Under the pieces are notes generated by a model. It was not told where the DNA came from and made no database searches. It saw nothing but the letters and a program-made list of their open reading frames with translations. From the NCBI GenBank assembly GCA_030533445.1, contig CM060072.1:18666267-18730266 (forward strand): a stretch of DNA of 64,000 nt, read 5' to 3'. The position numbers and the translations under genes are program-made. This DNA is from Cyprinodon diabolis (lineage: Eukaryota > Chordata > Actinopteri > Cyprinodontiformes > Cyprinodontidae). Shown here in pieces: positions 29,931-41,982 of this stretch (its first letter is position 1; each line of letters begins with the position of its first letter).

Positions 29931-32234
29931 ATTTCAAAGGTACAAAATTTAAAGAAGCATTTCAAAGATTTCTAATGATGCTGCCACTTGTGGCTAAAGC
30001 ACAGAACTGCAGCACTCTTGCTTATTTTCATAGCTCAAGCTTCAAATTAACAGGTTCTTTTTACTTTTTTAACCTTACCTGGAGTTGCGATTGGTGCCTA
30101 AATTGAGCTGGATGCTGGTTGCTACTGTTTATGTGTGTGTATGTGTGTGTGTATCCTGTTTTACCACTAAAGCTCTGTTAACAGATGTCCTAGAGCTAGA
30201 TGATAGTCCAACAGATTTGCTTTCATAAGCATAAGCCTGTAGCCATAAGGTTCTGCCTGAAACATGTATATGAAATTATTGAAAATTATTTAGGGAGTTT
30301 ACTTGAAAATCGAATCTGGTCGCTTGTGACTCGTGAGTATCCACAAAATCCATCCTAAATATAACGCTTCCATTGCTTGCTTGGTTGGATCCTTTTAACA
30401 TGGACAAGCTTGACGTCACATCCACCAATGAGCTTGGGAAAGGATGATAGAGTATTTGCTTAAAATTTATAAATAAATGTTCCGTGCACAGCACTGCTAA
30501 ACAGGTGATACAGTTTTTAACTTAATTAAAATGAAAGACTTTTACTTCTCCTCAATAGATGTGCAAATACTATAATCTAAATATCTTTTTGTAGGGGTGA
30601 TAACATTTATCCCTTTCGAGTTATGAGTGACATTTTAAGGAAACACATCATCTTTGTTGTCTTCCTGTAACACAAGAGAATCTTATCTTCCTTTTTCCAC
30701 CTATTTTTGATTCGTTAGTGTCGAACATTAGAGCTGTGACAAGATTACTCGTTAAGTTTTAGTATTAACATTTGATTTGTTTGATACCAAATTGAAAACA
30801 AAGGCTATGATACATTTGTTCTTTGGCTGACTGTGCAGTAGCCCAGATTGCTTTACTAATGATACACCAGTTCTGTTAGTTGTGTGTGACTTTTGAACTC
30901 AGACATGGGAATGCTGCACTGAAACCTTTCCAAGCTTTCATTATGCAGCCTTTTAATGTGACATTTAAAATCTTCTCTTTTTTTTCGCTATCACGACGGT
31001 TGACTTTTTCAAAGAACTGTGCAATTTTGTAAAAGACAATAACCTTTTTAGAGGCTTATCATTGCTTTTTAATTCAGTCACTTAAGTTCTTGTTCATCTC
31101 TTACCTAATATATTAGTTTATCTTATTTAAATCATTTTCTTTTTCTTGAGGTTTAGTCGACCTGACTGTAAATCACTCACCAGCCTGTTTTATTTTCTTT
31201 CCTCCAAATAACTGTAATAACTTTTTAAGGTGTTGTCTGCAGTGTTTTTGTTATTTAGTTGAGTATTTGCATTGATTTGATCAAAGATTATGATATTGAA
31301 ATACAGTAACCATTTCAGAATTATATATTTTTCCACTTTCTTAGCGCTAACAGAACGTGTAAATGGGGCATTGATTAAAAAATCTCTTTCAAGTTTGTAA
31401 ATGATTAATCTTTTTCAGGGAAAGGTCAGTCTTATTGCTCTCTGTTATACTGTCAGTAATTTATTATTGGTTGAGCTTTCTTTGGCCTTAGTTCATCCAA
31501 ATGTTCTTCAGAAAATGTCAGCATAACCTTTATGTCATGTCTCTATTTCCCACTTTTAATTTCCTTTATTTAACTACATTTGTGAAAGTTTTAATACTTA
31601 CTTAAATAGTTTTTTTCCTTAATATAAGGTCCTCGGATCCTTTAATTTTTCTGATATATGTGTGTGACATTTCCTTTGATAATTAGGACTGCATACATTT
31701 TAAAAGTGTAAAAGTGAGCCATTTACTGTCAATAAGTGAATGTATAGTTTTGTGATTTTTATTTTTCTTAATGCTTTTGGGGAAATCAGAGATAAAGGCA
31801 ATCAGTCCGACATTCTTCCGTACGAATCAATGGTTGGAAGTTTTAGTAGGAATTTTCTGTCACTCAGCTTGAGTCTCTTTTAAGGAGTCTGGCTTTAACC
31901 GTTCCTTTGTGTGTTTGAGGCTGTGGAAGATTATTCTCTGAAAGCGAAAATGTTCCTATACTTAATGTATTACATTTTTCAGATGGTAGACTTCTTTAAA
32001 CTTTAAAGTGCTTCAGTGCTCTGGTTGATGGTTCTTTCCTTCTGTAGATAAAAAATGATTAAAACTGAATAATATTCTGAATAATAATGCAGCAGACATT
32101 TTTGTGTGATCAAATAAAGCACATATTGCTTCAGACTTTTCACCCTTTCCTCCAACTCACTGTACTATAAGTCTCTTCATGATTAATGTGTTTAGCATTA
32201 TTCTCACTATGTCTGTCTTATGCTTTTATTTCAG
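29931..32234. other. 3' part of the 21-kb intron, nothing recognised
   Basis: AT-rich with a short TG repeat near 30130-30152. No coding or repeat signature. Confidence 0.5.
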
Positions 32235-32306
32235 GTCTCTAAAGAGCAACAGGATCAGAGTTCTGTCCGACTTTGTTTTCTCCGAATACACTGCACTAGA
32301 GAGACT
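32235..32306 (+). CDS. rxfp2: relaxin receptor 2-like, LRR1 exon
   Basis: 72 nt after TTTCAG and before GTGAGT, phase 2 at both ends. It encodes (L)SLKSNRIRVLSDFVFSEY followed by TALERL. Human RXFP2 has LSLKKNKIHSLPDKVF at the same place. It is the first of ten LRRs of the LxxLxLxxN type that build the curved ligand-binding face. The preceding intron is 21.1 kb, by far the largest here, because of the nested retroelements. Confidence 0.95.
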
Positions 32307-35099
32307 GTGAGTAAATGAATGCTGCCGCTCCCATCCCTTTAATCCTCTCGTTGTTAAAGAGGTCACAGTTCATTTCTGGGCCTATTTCTATAGAAATTTT
32401 GATTTACTTAAACTATACTGCTTTAAAAAACTTGCAACAATTCTACCATTTATTAAAAGATAAGGGATACTTATGTTGTCACTTTAAAAATATTCAGAAT
32501 TAATAGACTTTACTTTTTATGCGTACATAAATATAGAGAAAGTAATTTGGATTTTGCATTGTTACTTTTGGGATCACAGGCTGAACTATTTTGGAAGACC
32601 TTCTGTAAGCGATCTTAGCGTTAGCTTCAAAATCATTGGGGATTGCCAATACACACAGCACATCGGTTCCTAAGGCAACACTGTCAAGGACATAACAGCA
32701 GAGACTCTCATTTAAAGCTGCAGCACCGTCATTAATAAATAAATCAAACTGAGTATCAAAGACATTTAAGCCAGCAACATTATTGCTCACCGTTTAAAAA
32801 AATAAAACAGCTTAGCACCACTGAAACTAAGTTAATTATGGAACAATTGCATAAAAGTTTGTGATAAATGGTGAGAAAATAGCTAGGTCTACAAGAAGCA
32901 GAATCAGTCTCTGATGAGATCTAAGGTTGTTTTTTTTACAACTGTGTCTGTTACATGGGAAAAAACACAAGAGGTCTTCGTTTGGAATAAGTTTTAAAAC
33001 ATTAAACCTTACATGTGTATATAAAAAACATTTTTTAATATTGCTGAGTGTCCATAAAGTAGCTCTCTGGTTAAAACAGTTTTTTGGCGTTTTAAGAGTG
33101 AGGCAAGATCCAAATGAACATGGGGGCCAGTTTGTCTCCAAGGGGATGGAGAGACATTGTCAGGTCTTGAAACCTCTCTGGATTTAATAAAAAATATTTT
33201 TTTCTTATTTCTTCCCTGCTGGTAGCGCCTTTCTTGATCCTACAAGCCTGATTTTGGAAGTGACAGTTTGAGCGCATACATTGGCTGAATCTTTAAAAAC
33301 GCATATAACGGGTCTTCTTTTTTATCAATCCATTCCTTAACAATCTGAGACAAAGAGGTTTTTCGTTTATCTCTGTAGCTGGGAATGAATTGATGACAGT
33401 GATTAGAGGCCGGTCCAATATTTATTTATGTTCTGAGATGTGTTTTGAAAGAGACCACAGAACACTAGCAGAAAGAAGAATCTAAATACTAAAATACACA
33501 AAATAAAAGTTACTAAGGCTGTCATCTGTTGCCATGTTTGATAACCTTCATAGTTTTCTGAGACCCTGAAATACAAGAAAAACAAAGCTTTGCAAGATAA
33601 AAAGGATCCTAGAGGTCAACTACCCATAACAACCCATAACATAAATGTGTAGGGAGAATATTGTTCAATGGAAATTTTAAAAACAGCTACCCAGAAATGA
33701 AACTTTAAAAAAAAGTTTTTCAGAAGAACTTATATATGCTTTTTTTCCCAGATTTATATTCTTTAAGTTGTTTTTTTTTTTTACTTATTGTTTCATTTTT
33801 TTATTTTAGTTTTTCAAACATTATTCTATCTATGTATTTATTTTTTCAACATATTTTGTATTTTTGAAATTCACCTACCAATCCACTCACTCAAAATATT
33901 GGGATCAACACACATTTACTCGACATTTAAACAAAGTCTGAGTCCTTTCAATTACATTACATTACATTATCTTATATCTAAACATCATTGTACAAATAAT
34001 CTGGTATGACTGCATTCTTGGTCGGATTTTGGTGAGTTCTGCACTTTTGTTGAGCACTAGTTTGGTTGCATTGTGAACTTTTTCTTCTACTAATTGAAGC
34101 CTCTTACATGGTGAAATTTAAATGTTGTTCTGCAAAATAAAAGCAGATGTTACAACTTTCACTTAATTGGTGTGTAGATGATTTATAGAGGCTGTAGTTC
34201 AGCTTTTGGTTTGTAAATCTCTATTTTAAGCAGCCATGTTCATGCAGGCAGTGGTGACCAGCAGTGTCGTACTTAGCTTTGACAGATATAATTTACCTAA
34301 ACCACTCCGTACTCTGCGTTAATGGGAAACATGCACAACGAACAGCCAAGGGGAAACTGAGGGTTCAGGACAATTACTTTCCAAATGGTTATGGCTTTGG
34401 GTTACATTGCAGAAACATGCTTTTAGGGAGTATTTCTACAAGCTATTTTAATAAAAAGGCAATAAATAATACAAATGCCTATACCCTCTCAGTTGAATTG
34501 TTAAATCTAGTTTTCATTTTTAATTTATGTTTCATTTAAAAAGTACATTTTTCATTATAAAATAAAAGTAATTTATGTTTTACAATTGTAACATAATTGG
34601 GATAGACTAAACAAAAATCAAACAGGAAAGAGATATACAGTCACAAGTAGATTTATTTCAGCAAGTTAGTGAAATACAGTATAACATGGTATGATGCACT
34701 TAGATTATACTGACTAATGTTTTCTATACTTTATATCAGTTATTTTGGACTTGTATGTCATTAATTTTTAGACAAAATAAATGACATCAGATCAGTTACA
34801 GATATATTTTTAATACTGAAATTTAGACCTAAAAGAGCATGGTGCAAGTTTTCTCAGAACTATGCTCCTCTTGTGTTTTAGACCAGCATTTTGCATGTGC
34901 ATGAGAAAAAGTAAAAGTATCACAGTCTTCCACTGCAACAAATTTTTAAGTAATAGGCATAAAAATATTCTCAGCTAAGAAAGTTGTTAACATTGAAGAG
35001 GGTCAAGTAGGGGTTCGTTATCGTTACCAGGGCAGATCTGACTACCTCTATTTGCTAGACTTAAAACTTAAAAATGTAGTTACCTCAAGATTCGAGAAA
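32307..35099. other. intronic sequence, nothing recognised
   Basis: Short frames at 32500-32790, 32836-33141 and 34264-34539 carry no domain that I can identify. Confidence 0.45.
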
Positions 35100-36600
35100 T
35101 GTAAGGAGATAATAACTTGTATGTCAAGTTTATTTCTATTGCACATTCACAGACAACAGAACATCACAAGGTACTTAACAAACAAAATACTAAAATCTAA
35201 TAAAGTACAAAATAAAAAAAATACAATAAAACACAGTACAATAAATAGAAAAAATAAGAACATATACATGGTCGTAATAAAACAATCCTTTCACTACTGA
35301 TATTAAAATGCTTGAAGGATTAGGTTGGTTTTAAGTTTGGTCTTAAAATTATAATTTCAGTGAATGTAGAGACGGGAGGAGATCGTTCCAGAGCCTTGGT
35401 CCAAAGGCCTGGAAGGAGCGGGCTGTTTGGGTCCTAAAACAGGTATGAGGGACCATAGGCAGATTCTGGCCCAGTGATCTCAGCCTCCGATTTAAAGGGT
35501 CCCTATTATAAAGACAGAGCCTGAGCTTGGAGAGCTCTCAATATAAGCATTAGGATTTTAAACAAAAATCAAAAAGACACCTGAAGCCAATTAAGTAATT
35601 TGATCATTATGAGTCCTTTTAGTGCAAATTAACAGCCTTACTGCTTAGTTTTGTACTTGCTACAGACAAGATAGTTTCCCTTTGATTAGACAAAGAAATA
35701 AACTATTACAGTTGTTTAAACGAGATGACATAAAATCCATGGATGAATAACACAAGATCATCATTGGAAACGACTGTTCTCGGTTTGGAAACATTCCTTA
35801 ACTGGTAGAAACAGTTCCTGGTCAGCTGCTTACAGTGGTGGCCCAATAGCATTTCTTTGTCAAAGATTGATTTGGTTGAATAACCTAAATAATGGTTGGT
35901 AGCAGTAATGGCATATTGAACGACAATTAGCAGAACCTCAATTTTATTGGAGTTTAACAGCTTACAGTGTGCATTAAGCCATTGTTGAATTTATGAATCT
36001 CAGAGGCCTTAAAAGTGCAGTGTAGCTGTATGTCATCTGCAAATTGGCTTAAAAAAAGAACCCTGAGGTGTTCCACTCAACAAATCTGTGGAGTCGGACT
36101 AGAACTAGTTTGCTGAAACACTAAGACTTGTACCTAATAAAAAAAGAGGCAACCAATGACTGAACAGGTCTTGACATTTCAACAGTATCATACAGTCTTG
36201 CTAACGACATTTCATGATCAACAGAGTCGATGCGGATTAGAGATCCAACAAGACTAAAAGAGTGCATTTCTGAGCTTGCCGACATCATAATGTCACTAGA
36301 CACTTTACGCAGGGCGGTTTCAGTAGAGTGATACTTGCAGAAACATGACTGAAAGAAGTCAAAGGTTGTATTTTTTCTCAAAAAAGTAGGTTGAATGTTT
36401 AGAGACCACTTTCTCTAAAACTTTGCACAGGAATGGGAGCTTTGATTTGGGCCTGAAACTGGATCAGTAGGATCTAAATTAGATTTTATTTGAGAACTGG
36501 TTCCGAAAAAGTCATATTTAAAAGAGCTGGGAAAAACAGAAGACAACAGAAGACAAAGAGGTATTTATCAGATTGGTAACCCAGGGGCCGATGGTATGAA
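35100..36600 (-). pseudogene. L2-like LINE relic with RT pieces
   Basis: On the minus strand, near 36290-36370, the reading FQSCFCKYHSTETALRKVSSD and further on DSVDHEMSLARLYDTV correspond to the QSGFRxxHSTETALLKVxxD ... FDTVDHxxLLxRL part of L2-type RTs. Near 35350-35450 the minus strand gives RSFQAFGPRLWNDLLPSLH, the tail signature also seen at 27906-28130. Many stops and frameshifts lie between. It is an old, degenerate copy. Confidence 0.75.
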
Positions 36601-37865
36601 ACACTTCTAACAGAGTTTTCCGGGATGAGCATCAGATGGACAGAAGGAGAGCTTCATTCTGGTCACCAAAGCTTAGATATCGGCTTGGTTGACCAGCTTT
36701 AAAGAAACGTCCAACTCTAAAATGCTGGATGTGACTAAGATATGGAGATGTGCAAGGTAATGAATTGCATAAATGATGGTCATAAATTAAAGCTTGTTGT
36801 ATAGCTCTAAAAAAAAAGTCTTAAAAACAGAGAAAGGCGCCAGATTGGCCCAGAAAAGTATGGTATTATTAAATGATGTGCTGAAATAAATAAGAAGATA
36901 TTCCCCACAGATAATGTGAGGCAGAATTTTCTATTTTATTTTATAAATGGATAGCAACACATTTAGTACATTGTGTTTGGTTCCAACCTGTTATATTGAG
37001 ACAAAAATAAGATTTACACAAATATAAGCCACTAAATTACCTCGGGAGATTAGCTTAAAACAGAACACCTGAGTACAAGATTAGTGTGTTAGACATCCTA
37101 TATGTAGGTTGTGCATGTTTTCTGTCACTTTGGGTGAACACATTGCTTGATCTGACTTACTTTTGGATTTAAACTGGCAGCTAACATGCCAAGCTTTTTC
37201 TCCTCACTACTCCCCTGATCTGAAGATCAGATAAAAATCAACTTAATGTCTGACACTAAACTCAATCTAAATAGCTGTTATGACTATTTCTAATCCATTT
37301 AAACCTTCCGAACTAAATCAGCTCTATCTGAATACTGCCTGCATAACCTTTTCAGATAGATATCTTTGCCAAATGTTAATGTTTCAACCTGTCCTGATTT
37401 CTGGTTGTGATTTGTTCCTATAAACAATTCCCTAAGTGGACTAATTATTTGTGTGCACTTTGTTTTATCTCAACAAGAAAGCATCCACCTTTAACCAAGT
37501 GTTCATAAAGACCAACTCTTAACTAGAATGAGGTAATGATACTTAAGTTTTCAATGAACTATGAAAAACAAAGGCACCATCTGCTTTCTAATTAAACTAA
37601 TTGCCGCAGAATGGCCCTTATTTTTAAAGGGGCATATGGTTCTTTGTAAAACCGCTCCAATAATTAATAATAAACTCCTCTGCAAACATGTGAAACCATG
37701 TTGGTTAATTGTCCCAATTTTTTTAGCTCAAAATTGCTTCAAATTTGGTGATGAATGTTACATACAGCAGTTCTTAGAGCAGCATAAATCAGTTTTTTTC
37801 CTTTTTTCTTTTGAGGAATATAAAGAATGTATCTCTGCAGCCATAATTTTTCTTATCCTGGTATA
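36601..37865. other. intronic sequence, nothing recognised
   Basis: No exon or repeat identified. An open frame at 37561-38001 runs into the transposase frame by chance. Confidence 0.5.
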
Positions 37866-37867
37866 TA

Positions 37868-37896
37868 CACTATATTGCCAAAAGTATTTGCTCACC
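37868..37896. repeat. left TIR of the Tc1 element
   Basis: 29 bases, perfect inverted match to 39087-39115. Confidence 0.95.
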
Positions 37897-38001
37897 CATC
37901 CAAATTATTGGAATCAGGTGTTCCAATCACTTCCATGGCCACAGGTGTATAAATTCAAGCACCTAGGCATGCAGACTGTTTTTACAAACATTTGTGAAAG
38001 A

Positions 38002-39033
38002 ATGGGTCGCTCTCAGGAGCTCAGTGAATTCCAGCGTGGAACTGTGATAGGATGCCACCTGTGCAACAAATCCAGTCGTGAAATTTCCTCGCTCCTAAAT
38101 ATTCCACAGTCAACTGTCAGCTGTATTATAAGAAAATGGAAGTGTTTGGGAACGACAGCAACTCAGCCACGAAGTGGTAGGCCACGTAAACTGACGGAGC
38201 GGGGTCAGCGGATGCTGAAGCGCATAGTGCGAAGAGGTCGCCAACTTTCTGCAGAGTCAATCACTACAGACCTCCAAACTTCATGTGGCCTTCAGATTAG
38301 CTCAAGAACAGTGCGCAGAGAGCTTCATGGAATGGGTTTCCATGGTCGAGCAGCTGCATCCAAGCCATACATAACCAAGTGCAATGCAAAGCGTCGGATG
38401 CGGTGGTGTAAAGCACGCCGCCACTGGACTCTAGAGCAGTGGAGACGCGTTCTCTGGAGTGACGAATCGCGCTTCTCCATCTGGCAATCTGATGGACGGG
38501 TCTGGGTTTGGCGGTTGCCAGGAGAACGGTACTTGTCTGACTGCATTGTGCCAAGTGTAAAGTTTGGTGGAGGGGGGATTATGGTGTGGGGTTGTTTTTC
38601 AGGAGCTGGGCTTGGCCCCTTAGTTCCAGTGAAAGGAACTCTGAATGCTTCAGCATACCAAGACATTTTGGACAATTCCATGCTCCCAACTTTGTGGGAA
38701 CAGTTTGGAGCTGGCCCCTTCCTCTTCCAACATGACTGTGCACCAGTGCACAAAGCAAGGTCCATAAAGACATGGATGACAGAGTCTGGTGTGGATGAAC
38801 TTGACTGGCCTGCACAGAGTCCTGACCTCAACCCGATAGAACACCTTTGGGATGAATTAGAGCGGAGACTGAGAGCCAGGCCTTCTCGTCCAACATCAGT
38901 GTGCGACCTCACAAATGCGCTTCTGGAAGAATGGTCAAAAATTCCCATAAACACACTCCTAAACCTTGTGGACAGCCTTCCCAGAAGAGTTGAAGCTGTT
39001 CTAGCTGCAAAGGGTGGACCGACGTCATATTGA
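38002..39033 (+). CDS. Tc1-like transposase, 343 aa, intact
   Basis: The start is the ATG at 38002 ([13 protein letters not shown]), the usual N-terminus for this family. An in-frame extension upstream runs through the TIR into flanking DNA and is not used. A paired-like bipartite helix-turn-helix region (about 1-115) contains [18 protein letters not shown], the GRPRKLT GRPR hook, and [14 protein letters not shown]. The DDE catalytic core carries Asp in WSDESRFS, Asp in [11 protein letters not shown] and Glu in [15 protein letters not shown], the DD34E pattern of Tc1. The enzyme cuts and pastes the element at TA sites. 343 residues is full length, and no stop or missing catalytic residue is seen. 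A long antisense frame (38325-39095) is a shadow. Confidence 0.96.
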   Translation: MGRSQELSEFQRGTVIGCHLCNKSSREISSLLNIPQSTVSCIIRKWKCLGTTATQPRSGRPRKLTERGQRMLKRIVRRGRQLSAESITTDLQTSCGLQISSRTVRRELHGMGFHGRAAASKPYITKCNAKRRMRWCKARRHWTLEQWRRVLWSDESRFSIWQSDGRVWVWRLPGERYLSDCIVPSVKFGGGGIMVWGCFSGAGLGPLVPVKGTLNASAYQDILDNSMLPTLWEQFGAGPFLFQHDCAPVHKARSIKTWMTESGVDELDWPAQSPDLNPIEHLWDELERRLRARPSRPTSVCDLTNALLEEWSKIPINTLLNLVDSLPRRVEAVLAAKGGPTSY

Positions 39034-39086
39034 ACCCTATGGATTAGGAACGGGATGTCACTTAAGCTCATATGTGAGTCAAGGCA

Positions 39087-39115
39087 GGTGAGCAAATACT
39101 TTTGGCAATATAGTG
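39087..39115. repeat. right TIR of the Tc1 element
   Basis: Reverse complement of 37868-37896. Confidence 0.95.
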
Positions 39116-40504
39116 TATGTTCACTCAGATCTTTACTTATAAAATGACGGGAATAATTAATAACCTTTTACATTTATCATGTCTAGTAAAGGGTGCTTTT
39201 GGTGGCTCTTGGTTTTGAATAAATAATTTTCATTGCAGTGAAAGGTGTAAAATTCACTTTCGTGATTGCCCTGCAGCTGCTACAGTTGCTCTGAGCAAAC
39301 TTTAGATAACACGGAGCAAATATTCACTGGTGCAGACAGAGAGTTGCATTTTGGAGCATTACATTCTATAATGATATTATTTGGTCATTTTAGTGTATTT
39401 GGTTTGATGTGGATCTGTGGTGCATCTATGGGTTTTCATGTGATTGTCAGAAAATATCACCAGCAGTAACAGATTGTGTACTGAAGCGTGAGATGCTTGT
39501 CTTAAGAATGAAAAGCATAATGCTAAATAGTATGGTTTTGATATGTAGTTAAAGCGTTTGCTGTGTTCTTTGAGCGTTTCCCCCCCCCAAAATTACATGA
39601 GACATCAAATTATGAAATGATTATATTAACTATTACTCTACTCATCATTAGTTAATGCAGAATACACCTAATTGAAAACAGTGAGAAGGGAAGTCTGGTG
39701 GTATTTGCTCTTGGTGCGAGGTCAATTTACAAGTAATATTCTTGAAAAGCGTGAACCTCCTTTAGATATTGTCAAAAAGGATATGGATAAATTAGAGTTA
39801 AAAGTCATAAGAAATGTATCCAGGTTCAGAAGCTACAGGGTGATAAGCTTTTATACTACTCAGGCATACGTTTGTACTGAGATGTGTTTCTGCAGGGTCT
39901 CTTTTCCAAATGTAATTATATCATAGTTCTACAAAACGTATACATCAGCTCTTTGTTTCATTTTTCCAGGGGGGAAAAAACGCTCTGTTTCAGTATATAC
40001 TTAAATTAGACTTTTATGTTATGCACAAAGCTTAAGAAAGATAAGCAAAGAAAGATTGTCTTTTCCCCGAGTTTACTTTTTCTCAAACAGAGAAAGTCTG
40101 GCTGCATCATACCAGCTGTGTAACTCAGTGTTCTGAAAGGAAATGCAGTTAAACTGTTGCTTTGAAAGATTTTATTGCATTTTCTTTATTTCCCGTTGTC
40201 ATAAATGGATTCTGAGGATAATTTATCCATTTTTAACAATGCAGCACCTGGTGGACTATTCGCATTTCATAACATTCTGCAGCACATAAAGACTCATGAA
40301 AGCAGCTATTTTGTGATATTTGAAGATACCTAATTCATCACTGTTAACCATTAGTTGTATAGTAGAGTTAAGTTGCTTCACAGGGTATAACATTTGTTTT
40401 TTTTTGTTTTTGTATTACCAAATCTTGCAAATGGATCAGAGAATTTACCCTGCCTTTTAGTTTCAGATTCCATGACAGTAAAACATAATAATAAATAATA
40501 ATAA
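39116..40504. other. intronic sequence, nothing recognised
   Basis: AT-rich with short chance frames. A run of C at about 39590 and an (AAT)n stretch near 40487-40504. Confidence 0.45.
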
Positions 40505-40643
40505 TTGAACTTTATTGATCTCACATTGGAGAAATTTACCTCTGTATGTAACCCACCACCTTGGAAATCAGTGAGCTGCCATCTTTGGGCACCCGGGGAG
40601 CAATCAGGGGTTAAGGGTCTTGCTCAGGAACACAGAGTGGAGG
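40505..40643 (+). repeat. dispersed repeat (family of 44760 and 56746), 5' part
   Basis: TTTATTGATCTCACATTGGA, then ACCCGGGGAGCAATCAGGGG and AAGGGTCTTGCTCAGGAACA. The same order of motifs recurs at 44760-44990 and 56746-56925, and in part at 41051-41190 and 47155-47215. It is common in teleosts. I cannot name the class. Confidence 0.7.
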
Positions 40644-40645
40644 TA

Positions 40646-41050
40646 GTGGGAGTGGGGTGTTCTGTCAGATGAGCATACTCGGTCAGACCAGCATACACAT
40701 AGTCAATACCCGTTTATCCCTTTAGTTTATTCATGTTTATTCCTTTAGTTTTGAACAAAAAATATACTTTCAACTACCCCGATGGGCATGTATCCATTTA
40801 GTCATGTACAAAAACTATTTACTTACTCAACTCTCTGTGTTTTTTGAAGCATATGGCAATCTGACATTGAATAATTTTTTTTTCTGGTATATTACTAAAG
40901 GGATACACACCCACCGAGGTAGTTTAAAGTACATTTTTCATTCACTACTGAGGGATAAACACAAATCTGACGTCTTGCACGTGCATATTGACTATAGGTA
41001 TGCTAGCCTGACATGGTATGCTTATCTGACAGAACACCGCCACTCCCCCA
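40646..41050. mobile_element. MITE with long terminal inverted repeats, TA duplication candidate
   Basis: The left end GTGGGAGTGGGGTGTTCTGT continues CAGATGAGCATAC. The reverse complement of the right end reads TGGGGGAGTGGCGGTGTTCT, then GTCAGATAAGCATACC. Similarity runs at least 60 bases from each end, up to ATAGTCAATA. TA stands outside both ends (40644-40645, 41051-41052). 405 bp, with no coding capacity. Confidence 0.65.
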
Positions 41051-41052
41051 TA

Positions 41053-41190
41053 CTTCTGCATTTAACCCATCCCCTTGGGGAGCTCAGAGACCCAAAGTGG
41101 AGGCTGTGGGGATTGAACTACGTACTTGCAACCTTCTCAGAGCACAAGCGCACTGCACTGACCACTAGGCCAACACTCTCAAAGAGAACC
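41053..41190 (+). repeat. dispersed repeat, second partial copy
   Basis: TGCATTTAACCCATCCCCTT and CAACCTTCTCAGAGCACAAG are shared with 44760-44990. An internal part is deleted. Confidence 0.65.
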
Positions 41191-41610
41191 AAAGCAAGTT
41201 ACCGTCTACCTGTTTGATGTTTTCTCTTTCTTTGTGTCTTGTAAGACTTTGTTGTTTTTTTTTTTTATTGTACTGCTAATACATTTCCAAATGGCTGTAA
41301 ACATTTTCATATGTGAAGATAAATAATAAATAATAAGCTCTAAAGATGCAAAATGACAGAAAAAAGCAAAAACAAAGTCCAAACCTTTGTGAAATATTAC
41401 AACTTATAAGGTTTTTCTTTGGCGGACATAAAATGCATCATATACTGGTTGTAGCGTATGAGAATAATCAAGGAGAACTGTTTTCATTCTTTAAAAAAAA
41501 TTTAATTTTATGTTTCACACATGCGTGTATGTATTGAATTCATATACAGTTAACAATGTCTTGCAGAGCAGAGCTTCAGGAGAAAAATATTTTTTGTTCT
41601 CTGTTCTCAG

Positions 41611-41682
41611 ATTCCTGCAAAATAACACCCTTCATTCCATATCAAAGTATGCCTTCCGTGGACTGTACAGTCTTAAAAAGTT
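41611..41682 (+). CDS. rxfp2: relaxin receptor 2-like, LRR2 exon
   Basis: 72 nt after TTCTCAG and before GTAAGT, phase 2 at both ends. It encodes (L)FLQNNTLHSISKYAFRGL followed by YSLKKL, versus FLQHNCIRHISRKAFFGL in human RXFP2. The F and Q of FLQ match the human RXFP2 residues (Phe131/Gln133) reported to contact INSL3. Keeping them supports the RXFP2 call, though orthology needs a tree. Confidence 0.95.
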
Positions 41683-41982
41683 GTAAGTATGTTGGTTCCT
41701 TAAGGAAATACCACTGATCTACCACTGATAAGCTTATCTTTAAAGTTCAGAGCTGATTAAAAACCTTTTTTTAATGCAATTTGCATCCAATTCTTAGTAG
41801 AGCAGCAATTAGTTATTTACTGTATTAACATTTCAAATATGGTCTTAAACTAATGGGAGTATTTTGCATTCTTTTGACTAGTTTGATTTGCCAAATATCC
41901 AAAACTGTAAAATTAAGACATAAAAAATGCACATCTGCTGATGCAAAGTCCTTAGGTTTAGAATAACAGCATCCAAACAAAT

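Larger units (their letters stand above)
37868..39115 (+). mobile_element. apparently complete Tc1-like DNA transposon
   Basis: 1248 bp. The ends are CACTATATTGCCAAAAGTAT followed by TTGCTCACC on the left and their reverse complement on the right, identical over 29 bases. TA stands outside each end (37866-37867 and 39116-39117), as required for Tc1/mariner. It encloses one intact transposase gene. Identical termini and an intact frame suggest recent activity. Confidence 0.95.

Noticed and set aside
33950..33969. ATTACATTACATTAC short tandem repeat, considered as a CRISPR or satellite start
   Set aside because: Only about four 5-bp units; ordinary microsatellite.
37561..38001. 147-codon in-frame extension upstream of the Tc1 transposase, giving a 490-residue frame
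   Set aside because: It starts outside the transposon and runs through the TIR; the family N-terminus begins at MGRSQ (38002).
38325..39095. 256-codon antisense frame over the Tc1 gene
   Set aside because: Mirror of the transposase coding strand, with no protein similarity.
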